Origin: Pedobacter puniceum
GTDB lineage: Bacteria; Bacteroidota; Bacteroidia; Sphingobacteriales; Sphingobacteriaceae
Reading direction: 5' to 3'
NCBI RefSeq assembly: GCF_009674685.1
Contig: NZ_WKJI01000003.1
Coordinates: 186,001 to 250,000, forward strand
Length of the DNA stretch: 64,000 nucleotides
The translations under genes and the position numbers were made by a program. This document shows positions 38,112-45,944 of the stretch, piece by piece (position 1 is the first letter of the stretch; each line of letters starts with the position of its first letter). Under the pieces are notes generated by a model. It saw only the letters and a list, made by a program, of their open reading frames with translations, was not told where the DNA came from and ran no database searches.

Positions 38112-38942
38112 TTAGTAATAAAAATCGCCAGGTCTTCTCACTCGCCATAGTTTTATCAAAATAAAACCGATAAGCATGCCCCCCAAATGGGCAAAATGAG
38201 CTACGTTATCTCCCGGATTATTGGCTACACCGCTATAAAGTTCAAATAAACCATAAAAAAATACAAAGTATTTAGCCTTTAACGGGAAAAAGAAATACAA
38301 GTATATAACCGCATTTGGAAATAACATCCCAAAAGCTAATAGTAAACCAAAAACAGCACCAGAAGCACCAACTGTAGGGATATTAGTTTTAATATCTGTA
38401 AGTTGTTTAACCAGCTCAACCGAGTTATTTTTAGCATTTAAACTTGTGGGGTCTGCTTGCCAGAAATTATACAAACTATTAAAATCTCTCTGATAAGCCT
38501 CGGGTACTGTGTTTTCTATAAACTGTCCAAAGCGCCCTAAAGTTGGGTTGGCTATATAATCTCTAGAGTTTTCTATAAAAGATGAAAGTTCAATATACTG
38601 CACTCCGGTATGCAAAAGAGCAGCACCAAGTCCGGTTAAAATATAATATTGTAAGAATTTTTTAGAGCCAAAGAAATTTTCTAATACAGCGCCAAACATC
38701 CATAAAGCCAACATATTAGAGAAAATATGCATGAAATCTCCATGCATAAACAAATGCGTTACAAATTGCCATATCCTAAAATTGGGAGACTCGTAATAGA
38801 AAAGCGCAAAATGCTCATACATATCAAAGCCTAAGCTATCTTTGAAAACGTTGGTTGCCAAAAAAATAATACCATTGATAATCAATAGGTTTTTTACAAC
38901 TGGCGGAAATATAGTGTTGCCTAATGGCCTAAATTCTCTCAT
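38112..38942 (-). CDS. Rhomboid intramembrane serine protease
   Basis: A 276-residue rhomboid with the intact motif G-A-S194-G in TVGASGAVFG and H252 in AHFAHLGG. The L1-loop WQFVTHLFMHGDFMHIFSNM (about 58-77) is conserved. Between helix 3 and the serine helix is an unusually long soluble stretch (about 115-188), rich in charged and polar residues. It cleaves transmembrane substrates within the membrane; the targets are unknown. It lies 4 bp downstream of mutL and 32 bp upstream of the second rhomboid. Confidence 0.92.
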   Translation of the reverse strand: MREFRPLGNTIFPPVVKNLLIINGIIFLATNVFKDSLGFDMYEHFALFYYESPNFRIWQFVTHLFMHGDFMHIFSNMLALWMFGAVLENFFGSKKFLQYYILTGLGAALLHTGVQYIELSSFIENSRDYIANPTLGRFGQFIENTVPEAYQRDFNSLYNFWQADPTSLNAKNNSVELVKQLTDIKTNIPTVGASGAVFGLLLAFGMLFPNAVIYLYFFFPLKAKYFVFFYGLFELYSGVANNPGDNVAHFAHLGGMLIGFILIKLWRVRRPGDFYY

Positions 38943-38946
38943 ACTA

Positions 38947-40818
38947 CTAGCCTTTATTAAAGCGTTCTGCTAATTCTTCTAAGCTTATTTTTACTATAAT
39001 TTGTTTGCCATTAATGGCGATGCCTGGCATTTGACAAGCAAATAGCTGGTCTATTAAATCAACCATCTCCTCTTCGCTTAATTTAACCCCACTTTTGATA
39101 GCTGTATTTTTAGCAAGTGTTCTGGCTAAATTATCTCTCTTATCAAGCTTTAAAACGGTATGATTGTTTTTAAAACCTTCAATTAATTCTTCCATCATGG
39201 TAGCCAAATTGTTGTTTTCAGGAATATCTGCCGGTACACCTTCTATGACTAATGTGTTTTTACCAAACTCTCTAATCTGGAAACCTAATGCCTGAAAAGC
39301 AGGAAGCAATTCGGTTACCAAAGCGTAATCTGTGGTGTTTAAAGTTATGGTTTGCGGAAATAAACTTTGCTGACTTAAACCTTTATGATTTTCTAATTGT
39401 GATAAAAAGCGTTCATATAAAATGCGCTCATGCGCCGCTTGTTGGTCAATCAGCATAAAGCCAGACTTTATCGAAGAAATAATATATTTCTGGTGTAGCT
39501 GAAAAACCTGTCTGCTTAAAGTTTTGGTTTCTGTAGCCCCGTTTACTGCCGAAGAAATGGTATTTGATGATGAATCTAAATCAAAAAAAGTTTGAACAGA
39601 CTTTTGTTCTTTGTTAATCTCATATAAAGTATCCCAATTTTGAGGAATGGCCTTTTTCTCTCCTAAATCTCTTAAAAAAGGTATTTCTCTGTCTTTTTTC
39701 TTTTCATCCGAAAAGGGATTAAAATTAGGATTAAATTGTATGGCTGGTGGCGTTATATCTTCCCACGCTTTCTGTGATATCATTCTCTCAAAACCAGTTT
39801 CCTGATTAAAATCTAAAGTAGGCGTAATGTTATACCTCCCTAAAGAACGCTTTACAGCAGACCTAATGATAGCATAAATGGCTTTTTCATCCTGATATTT
39901 AATTTCTGTTTTAGTAGGATGAACATTAATGTCGATTTTAGATGGGTCTATCTCAATAAATAACACATATAACGGGAAACAGTCGTCGGGCAGTAAATCC
40001 TCGTAAGCGGTCATCACTGCATGGTTTAAATAAGGGTCTTTAATAAAACGCTTATTTACAAAAAAGAACTGATCGCCTCGTGTTTTCTTAGCAAAAGATG
40101 GCTTCCCAATAAAACCTTTTACCTCAATAATACTGGTTTCCTCGTCTAAAGGGACAAGCCTTTCATTGTAATTATTCCCTAAAAGATGAATGATACGTTG
40201 TTTTAGCTGCGTTTGCGGCAAATGGTAAACCTCTTGCCCATCGTGGTGAAGGGTAAAATGTATTTCTGGATGTGCTAATGCTACCCGTTGAAATTCATCA
40301 ATAATATGACGCATTTCTACTGGGTTACTTTTTAAAAAATTTCTCCTAGCGGGGATATTATAAAAAAGGTTTTTAACCGATATAGATGTGCCAGCCGTTG
40401 TAGCACAAGGTTCCTGACTTAAAACTTCAGAGCCTTCTATTACCAGTTTTGTGCCTAATTCGTCTTCGTGTTTTCTGGTCTTAAGTTCAACCTGAGCAAC
40501 TGCGGCAATAGAAGCCATAGCTTCGCCTCTAAAGCCCATGGTTTTAATGGCAAATAAATCCTCAGCTTTCCTGATTTTTGATGTTGCATGTCGCTCAAAG
40601 CACATTCTTGCATCTGTAGCGCTCATCCCACAACCGTTATCAATAATTTGGATAAGGGTTTTACCAGCATCTTTTACAATCAGTTGGATTTTATCGGCAC
40701 CTGCATCTATCGCATTTTCTATGAGTTCTTTTACAGCAGAAGCGGGTCTTTGTACTACCTCACCGGCAGCAATTTGGTTAGCAACCGAGTCTGGTAAAAG
40801 TTGTATTATATCTGGCAT
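38947..40818 (-). CDS. mutL: DNA mismatch repair protein MutL
   Basis: A 623-residue MutL. The GHKL ATPase domain begins IIQLLPDSVANQIAAGEVVQRP and has ELIENAIDAGA, DNGCGM and GFRGEAMASI. In the dimerisation domain the endonuclease motif DQxAxxExxxxE is present as DQQAAHERILYE (about residue 450). The C-terminal zinc-site motif CPHGRP is replaced by AINGKQ. Nicking activity is therefore uncertain. MutL couples MutS mismatch recognition to strand removal. It is first in the run mutL-rhomboid-rhomboid-EEP. Confidence 0.97.
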   Translation of the reverse strand: MPDIIQLLPDSVANQIAAGEVVQRPASAVKELIENAIDAGADKIQLIVKDAGKTLIQIIDNGCGMSATDARMCFERHATSKIRKAEDLFAIKTMGFRGEAMASIAAVAQVELKTRKHEDELGTKLVIEGSEVLSQEPCATTAGTSISVKNLFYNIPARRNFLKSNPVEMRHIIDEFQRVALAHPEIHFTLHHDGQEVYHLPQTQLKQRIIHLLGNNYNERLVPLDEETSIIEVKGFIGKPSFAKKTRGDQFFFVNKRFIKDPYLNHAVMTAYEDLLPDDCFPLYVLFIEIDPSKIDINVHPTKTEIKYQDEKAIYAIIRSAVKRSLGRYNITPTLDFNQETGFERMISQKAWEDITPPAIQFNPNFNPFSDEKKKDREIPFLRDLGEKKAIPQNWDTLYEINKEQKSVQTFFDLDSSSNTISSAVNGATETKTLSRQVFQLHQKYIISSIKSGFMLIDQQAAHERILYERFLSQLENHKGLSQQSLFPQTITLNTTDYALVTELLPAFQALGFQIREFGKNTLVIEGVPADIPENNNLATMMEELIEGFKNNHTVLKLDKRDNLARTLAKNTAIKSGVKLSEEEMVDLIDQLFACQMPGIAINGKQIIVKISLEELAERFNKG

Positions 40819-40978
40819 ATCTTATATGCTGCTAATTTATCAAAATTTTAAGGCTCTTTAATCAGTACTATCCCATTTTTTAAATTTTATATAAGATAAG
40901 TACCTATATAATATTTAATTTACCACTTATTTTAAAATACTGTATCCAACAAAATAAAAAGCTGGTCGTTAAATTATC

Positions 40979-42775
40979 ATGAAACAAGTCTTAAGTGTAA
41001 TAGCTTTAATAATTTTTATAGCCGTACAAGCTTGTGGTCAAGCTCAACAAAATCAAAGGTTTAGCTCAGAACAAATACAAGAAGCCAAGAATAATTTGGT
41101 ACTTCTAAATAATCAGGAGCAAATTATTCCTTTAAAATCATTACAGGATTTAAAAATTGCTAGTGTAACTTTTGATTTTCAAGAAGTTGCGCTTTTAGAT
41201 AGCATATTGGCTAAATACCATAGCATACATAGAGAAAATGGGAATGCTTTTTTGAATGATTTAAACGGATTAGAAGACGATTTAAAGTTTTACAATCTCA
41301 TCATCATCACTTTAACCAACAAAAGCTTAAGCCAGCCTCAGCTACTTAATTTTATAACAGATTTAGCTACTAAGAAAACTTTAATTATTAATTTTTTAGG
41401 AGATGGAGCTTTACTTTCTAAACTTGATAGTATTAAACAACCTATTTTGTGGAGTAATCAAGTTAATGCGGCAACGGCTTTTGTAGCTGCTCAAGCTATA
41501 TTTGGTGGTTTGTCAATCTCAGCAAAATTAAAAGAAAACTATGGCAACCAATTTAAATTAAATGATGGTTTTGAAACACAAGCTATAAGATTAGGCTTTG
41601 CATTGCCAGAAGAGTTAGGTTTACAAACTAAAGATTTTGAAAATATAGATGCCATAGCGGAAGAAGCCATACAAAAAAAGGCTGCGCCTGGTGCAGTAGT
41701 GCTTGTAGCTAAAAATGGTAAAATTATTTACAACAAAGCTTACGGAAAACATACTTATCAATCAGAAACTTTAATGGGTGTTGATGATATTTTTGATTTA
41801 GCATCTATCACTAAAATTGCCGCAACAACGGTAGCTGCAATGAAATTACAAGAAGAAGGTAAGCTCAATCTTGATGCTCCGTTGGCTAATTACATAGCCA
41901 GAACACGTAGAACAAATAAGGCTAACATTAAGGTGAAAGATGTGATGCTGCATCAGGCTGGTTTTGTGCCATTTATTCCTTTTTATAAGGATATAGAGAA
42001 AAATGCGTTTAGTAGAATCGCAGATGAAAATTATACGGTTAAAGTAGCTGATAGTTTTTACCTCAATACCAATTATTACCGAGATGTTATGTGGAAACAA
42101 ATGTTGGCAAGTCCACTAAAAACACCTGGTAAATACGTGTATAGCGATTTAAGTATGTATTTCATGAAAGAAATTATAGAAAATATTACACAACAGCCTA
42201 TTCCTAATTATGTAAGCCAGAACTTTTATAATAAATTAGGTTTAGAAACTATGGTTTTTAACCCTAGAGATAAGTTTAAAAAAGGTCAAATTGTACCTAC
42301 CGAAATAGATAATTATTTCAGAAAAACACTGCTTTGGGGTTATGTACATGATCAAGGTGCAGCTATGGCTGGAGGTGTTGCAGGGCATGCAGGTTTGTTT
42401 TCTAATGCTACAGATTTAGCTATATTGATGCAAATGCTTTTAAATAAAGGAAGCTATGGCGGCGAACAGTTTTTAAAACCAGAGACAGTTGAACTTTTTA
42501 CCCAGCAGCAATCGCCATTAAGTAGGAGAGGTTTAGGTTTTGATAGAAAAGACCCAGATTTATCAAAAAAATATCCATCGGCTTTAGCTTCTCAAGAAAC
42601 TTTTGGTCATACTGGTTATACAGGCACTTGTGTATGGGTAGATCCTGCTAATCAGCTCATTTACATATTTTTATCAAATAGGGTTCATCCACAAGTCAAT
42701 AATAAATTGATTGATTTAAATATCCGTTCTCGGATTCATGACGAAATTTATAAAGCTATTTCTAAAACCAAATAA
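40979..42775 (+). CDS. Lipoprotein: GH3 C-terminal-like domain fused to a serine beta-lactamase-fold hydrolase
   Basis: A 598-residue lipoprotein (lipobox VQAC, C19). Residues about 28-215 look like the C-terminal domain of a GH3 glycosidase: AKNNLVLLNNQEQIIPL, then AQAIFGGLSISAKL, then IRLGFALPEELGL. The catalytic GH3 TIM barrel is absent. Residues about 220-595 are a class C beta-lactamase/DD-peptidase fold with S276-IT-K279, YSD in place of the YxN motif, and HTG in FGHTGYTGT. Longer Bacteroidota homologues carry a full GH3 domain plus this hydrolase. Likely substrates are cell-wall fragments. Confidence 0.85.
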   Translation: MKQVLSVIALIIFIAVQACGQAQQNQRFSSEQIQEAKNNLVLLNNQEQIIPLKSLQDLKIASVTFDFQEVALLDSILAKYHSIHRENGNAFLNDLNGLEDDLKFYNLIIITLTNKSLSQPQLLNFITDLATKKTLIINFLGDGALLSKLDSIKQPILWSNQVNAATAFVAAQAIFGGLSISAKLKENYGNQFKLNDGFETQAIRLGFALPEELGLQTKDFENIDAIAEEAIQKKAAPGAVVLVAKNGKIIYNKAYGKHTYQSETLMGVDDIFDLASITKIAATTVAAMKLQEEGKLNLDAPLANYIARTRRTNKANIKVKDVMLHQAGFVPFIPFYKDIEKNAFSRIADENYTVKVADSFYLNTNYYRDVMWKQMLASPLKTPGKYVYSDLSMYFMKEIIENITQQPIPNYVSQNFYNKLGLETMVFNPRDKFKKGQIVPTEIDNYFRKTLLWGYVHDQGAAMAGGVAGHAGLFSNATDLAILMQMLLNKGSYGGEQFLKPETVELFTQQQSPLSRRGLGFDRKDPDLSKKYPSALASQETFGHTGYTGTCVWVDPANQLIYIFLSNRVHPQVNNKLIDLNIRSRIHDEIYKAISKTK

Positions 42776-42835
42776 AACATTCTGAACCAAAAGACCTTTT
42801 ATTACGTAGATTACGACAATAAACATCAAATAACT

Positions 42836-43306
42836 ATGATTAAAAGAATAGCTTTTATAACGGGGGCAAGTGTTTTATTAGCGGCCTGCTCACCAAAAAC
42901 AACTAATCCTGATATTTTAAAATTAGAGAAACAGGAACAAGTTTTAAGTTTAACATCAAAAGTTAATAGTTTAAAATTAGATTTAGAAAAAGAGTTGGTT
43001 AAAATTCAAGAATTATCCAAACAAGTAGAAACTGTTAATGAGGATGTATCAAAATCTTCAAAAGAAGCAAAATCTATCTCAGATGATTTAAGTAATAACC
43101 CTGGAGACACTAAATTATCTTCTAAAGCAGATAGAGCGGCCAAAGCAGCTGCAAGAGATGCAAAAAAGGCCCGTAAACTAAATGATGCTTTAAATAAGTC
43201 AAATAAAAAGGTAGAGAGCTTACAGAAAGAGATTGAAAAGACACAGCAAGAACTTAATACTTTAGACCAGAAAGTAGATTTTGTGCCTACACAAGAAGCT
43301 AAGTAA
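42836..43306 (+). CDS. Coiled-coil lipoprotein
   Basis: A 156-residue lipoprotein, lipobox LLAAC (cysteine near residue 18). The rest is almost entirely charged helix with heptads of Leu, Val and Ile (KLEKQEQVLSLTSKVNSLKL, VKIQELSKQVETVNEDV, KVESLQKEIEKTQQELNTL), so a coiled coil is very likely. The middle has an Ala/Lys-rich stretch (KADRAAKAAARDAKKARK). I recognise no family. It might act as a periplasmic spacer or cell-wall tether, like Lpp, but this is inference. A terminator lies directly after the stop. Confidence 0.8.
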   Translation: MIKRIAFITGASVLLAACSPKTTNPDILKLEKQEQVLSLTSKVNSLKLDLEKELVKIQELSKQVETVNEDVSKSSKEAKSISDDLSNNPGDTKLSSKADRAAKAAARDAKKARKLNDALNKSNKKVESLQKEIEKTQQELNTLDQKVDFVPTQEAK

Positions 43307-43307
43307 A

Positions 43308-43340
43308 AAACAAGCGCTTATTTTAAGCGCTTGTTTTTTT
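43308..43340 (+). terminator. Intrinsic terminator after the coiled-coil lipoprotein gene
   Basis: ACAAGCGCTTA (43310-43320) and its complement (43324-43334) form a perfect stem with a 3-base loop; flanking A and T runs extend it. A T-run reaches 43340. Confidence 0.9.
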
Positions 43341-43434
43341 GTTTATTCCCTTTATTAATTGTTACAAAAGGCTAACACAACAATTCTAATTAAATTACTT
43401 AATTTGCTGTACATTTAAGAAGGATGATTATAAA

Positions 43435-44574
43435 ATGAGAATAGGTATTGTTTGTTATCCCACGTTTGGCGGAAGCGGTGTTGTAGCTACAGAATTAGGC
43501 AAGGCACTTGCTGATAATGGCCATCAGGTTCATTTTATAACCTACAGTCAGCCTGCTCGTTTAGATTTCTTTTCAGAAAATTTATTCTATCATGAAGTTT
43601 CTGTTTCAAATTATCCACTTTTTGATTACGCCCCATATGAGTTAGCTTTATCTAGTAAGATGGTTGATGTTGCCAGATTCGAAAAACTCGATATTTTACA
43701 TGTTCATTATGCTATTCCACATGCATCGGCAGCGTTTATGGCGAAGCAAATTTTAGCAACTTATGGTATACACATCCCCGTAGTTACTACGCTGCATGGT
43801 ACAGATATTACTTTGGTAGGGAAAGATTTAACCTACAAACCTGTTGTTACTTTTTCCATCAACCAATCAGACGGGGTTACAGCCGTTTCTGAGGATTTGA
43901 AAAAAGCTACCTATGACCATTTTGATATCCAAAGAGAAATACGTGTAATACCCAATTTTATAGATTTACAAAGATTTAACTTAAAAGCTAAAGATCATTT
44001 TAAAAAGGCCATAGCACCATTTGGAGAAAGAATTTTAGTACATACGTCAAACTTTAGAAAAGTTAAGCGTACACAAGATGTTGTACATATTTTTAAGCAA
44101 ATCTTAACTAAAGTGCCAGCTAAACTTTTAATGGTAGGCGATGGTCCAGAGCGTGTAAATTGTGAGGCTTTATGTCGTGAGTTAGAAGTTTGCGAACATG
44201 TACGTTTCTTGGGTAAGCAAGATGCGGTAGAAGAGATTCTATCAGTATCTGATTTGTTTTTGATGCCTTCAGAGTCTGAAAGTTTCGGATTAGCGGCACT
44301 TGAAGCCATGGCTTGTAAAGTGCCAGTAATATCATCAAATACTGGAGGCTTACCAGAGCTTAATGTAAACGGTGTTACCGGATTCTTGAATAATGTTGGC
44401 GACGTAGATGGTATGGCTAATAACGCTATCTATATTTTACAAGACAACCAAATTCTTCAAAAGTTTAAAGAAAATGCCATCAATAGGGCTAAAGAGTTTG
44501 ACTTAAGCCTTATACTACCCGTTTATGAGAAATATTACGAAGAAGTAATAGAAAAGAGTAAAACAACTATTTAA
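43435..44574 (+). CDS. bshA: N-acetyl-alpha-D-glucosaminyl L-malate synthase
   Basis: A 379-residue GT4 glycosyltransferase that joins GlcNAc from UDP-GlcNAc to L-malate, the first step of bacillithiol synthesis. The family start is RIGIVCYPTFGGSGVVATEL. HVHYAIPHASAA, TTLHGTDITLVG, then the donor-site SESFGLAALEAMACKVPVI with the E-x7-E pair follow. Length matches BshA (about 375-385). BshB and BshC are not in the window, but the YtxJ bacilliredoxin gene at 57.2 kb supports use of bacillithiol in this organism. Confidence 0.93.
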   Translation: MRIGIVCYPTFGGSGVVATELGKALADNGHQVHFITYSQPARLDFFSENLFYHEVSVSNYPLFDYAPYELALSSKMVDVARFEKLDILHVHYAIPHASAAFMAKQILATYGIHIPVVTTLHGTDITLVGKDLTYKPVVTFSINQSDGVTAVSEDLKKATYDHFDIQREIRVIPNFIDLQRFNLKAKDHFKKAIAPFGERILVHTSNFRKVKRTQDVVHIFKQILTKVPAKLLMVGDGPERVNCEALCRELEVCEHVRFLGKQDAVEEILSVSDLFLMPSESESFGLAALEAMACKVPVISSNTGGLPELNVNGVTGFLNNVGDVDGMANNAIYILQDNQILQKFKENAINRAKEFDLSLILPVYEKYYEEVIEKSKTTI

Positions 44575-44617
44575 TTTTTTATTGATTCCTTAATAAGCCA
44601 AAAATAATAATCTAATT

Positions 44618-44664
44618 TTTGTTGCAACAAAATTGCATTTACATATATTTGCAACATTGTTTCA
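44618..44664 (+). promoter_or_regulatory. Promoter with two 15-bp palindromic operators (probable Zur site)
   Basis: A Bacteroidota-type promoter has TTTG at 44618-44621 and TATATTTG at 44644-44651. Two 15-bp sites of 7-1-7 form overlap it: TGCAACA-A-AATTGCA at 44623-44637 and TGCAACA-T-TGTTTCA at 44650-44664. The left halves are identical and 27 bp apart. Site 1 fills the spacer and site 2 covers the -7 end and the transcription start, ideal for repression. The 15-bp form is that of Fur-family regulators. The zinc-binding gene downstream points to Zur; that step is inference. Confidence 0.72.
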
Positions 44665-44679
44665 CTTATAAAAATAATT

Positions 44680-45879
44680 ATGTCAACAAAAATTAAATTC
44701 TACTTATTTATTTTTCTAATCACTGCTTTTGCTGCTTGTAAGAAAGATAATGCAACAGATCCTCAAAAAATTGAAGAAAACAGATTTGTAAGGTTATTAG
44801 TTGCAGATGCTCAGGATAAAACCCTTACTTTAATTAATCCATTAACAAATCAGCAATCTACTTTTCAAGCCCAATTTGCAGTTAACAATATCTATCCAAC
44901 AGCAAGTAAACGTTTTGCTGGGATTATAAATGCTACTAATAATCATGTAAGTTTTTTTGATTCTGGTGTTGAGGCTCATGGAGACCATGCACATTTAAAA
45001 GGCATACCTAAATGGGCTTTAACCACTTCTTTAGCAGTTAAACCAACTCATTTTTATTCTTTGGGTAATGAGATAGCTATTTTTAATGATGGAGATGCAT
45101 CTTTAAGCTTAATTACAGAAGATAAATTGCATACACAAGCACAAACCAACCATGTTGTGGTAGATAGGGCTCATCATGGTGCAGTGGTTATATTTAACAA
45201 TGGTAGTTACGCTGTAACAGAAAAGGATAATAGCATTAGCGGAGCTTTGCCTGAAAGAGTTAAGATTGTTAATGCTACTGGTCAAGTACTATATACTTCT
45301 ACTGTTGCTACAAAAGGTATACACGGCGAGGCAGGAAATGGAAGTACTGCTATTTTTGGTTCAGTTGGTGGCATGTTAGTTGTAAAAAGTGATGGAACAC
45401 AAAATCTTATAACTTGGCCATCAGAGATAGGTGAGGCTAATTGGCTTTCTACCATACATTACGGTAAGGCATCAAATAAATTCTTAGGTTTCAAATCAAA
45501 ATTTGGGGCATATATATTAAATCCAGTTAATGATAGCTTTACCAAAGTAGTAACGGAAAATAATATTAGAAGTGCTGTATTTGATGCCGAGGGGAAAGAT
45601 ATATTGGTTTTGTTAGAAGATGGTACTGTACAATTATACAGTGGTTCTTCTTTAGCTAAATTACAAGAAGTTAAGTTGAATATTACTTTCGGTACTGGAG
45701 CTTTAGTACCTAATATTACCGCTACAAAGCATTTTGTGTATGTAACTAACCCAAATGGTGGAGAAATTATTCGGTTAGAACGTGATAACTTTTCTATACA
45801 AAATAAAATTCCTGTAGTTGGTAAACCAGCTAAAATAATCATGCTAGGAGCTGATTTTGATGATGAAGGAAATCATTAA
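44680..45879 (+). CDS. AztD-like zinc-binding lipoprotein (beta-propeller metallochaperone)
   Basis: A 399-residue lipoprotein (lipobox AFAAC, C20). The body is a run of short beta strands with turns (LLVADAQDKTLTLINP and similar), like a WD-type propeller. Histidines cluster in H100-GDHAH-105 (SGVEAHGDHAHLKG), H124 (PTHFY), H165-H166 (RAHHGAVV) and H215 (GIHGEAG). The same order of SG..xHGDHA, HF, HHG and HGEA occurs in the periplasmic zinc chaperone AztD, which hands zinc to an ABC transporter. No AztABC transporter is adjacent. Similarity is from memory of the family and should be confirmed. Expression is probably zinc-controlled by the operators just upstream. Confidence 0.8.
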   Translation: MSTKIKFYLFIFLITAFAACKKDNATDPQKIEENRFVRLLVADAQDKTLTLINPLTNQQSTFQAQFAVNNIYPTASKRFAGIINATNNHVSFFDSGVEAHGDHAHLKGIPKWALTTSLAVKPTHFYSLGNEIAIFNDGDASLSLITEDKLHTQAQTNHVVVDRAHHGAVVIFNNGSYAVTEKDNSISGALPERVKIVNATGQVLYTSTVATKGIHGEAGNGSTAIFGSVGGMLVVKSDGTQNLITWPSEIGEANWLSTIHYGKASNKFLGFKSKFGAYILNPVNDSFTKVVTENNIRSAVFDAEGKDILVLLEDGTVQLYSGSSLAKLQEVKLNITFGTGALVPNITATKHFVYVTNPNGGEIIRLERDNFSIQNKIPVVGKPAKIIMLGADFDDEGNH

Positions 45880-45908
45880 GAAATACGAATAAATAGGTGT
45901 GTTAGTGA

Positions 45909-45942
45909 AAAAGGCAGCTCATTCATGTAATGGCTGCCTTTT
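45909..45942. terminator. Bidirectional terminator between the AztD-like gene and the pseudouridine synthase
   Basis: AAAAGGCAGC (45909-45918) pairs with 45933-45942; an inner CATT/AATG pair lengthens the stem past a one-base bulge. A and T runs flank both sides. It lies between two convergent stop codons. Confidence 0.88.
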
Positions 45943-45944
45943 GT

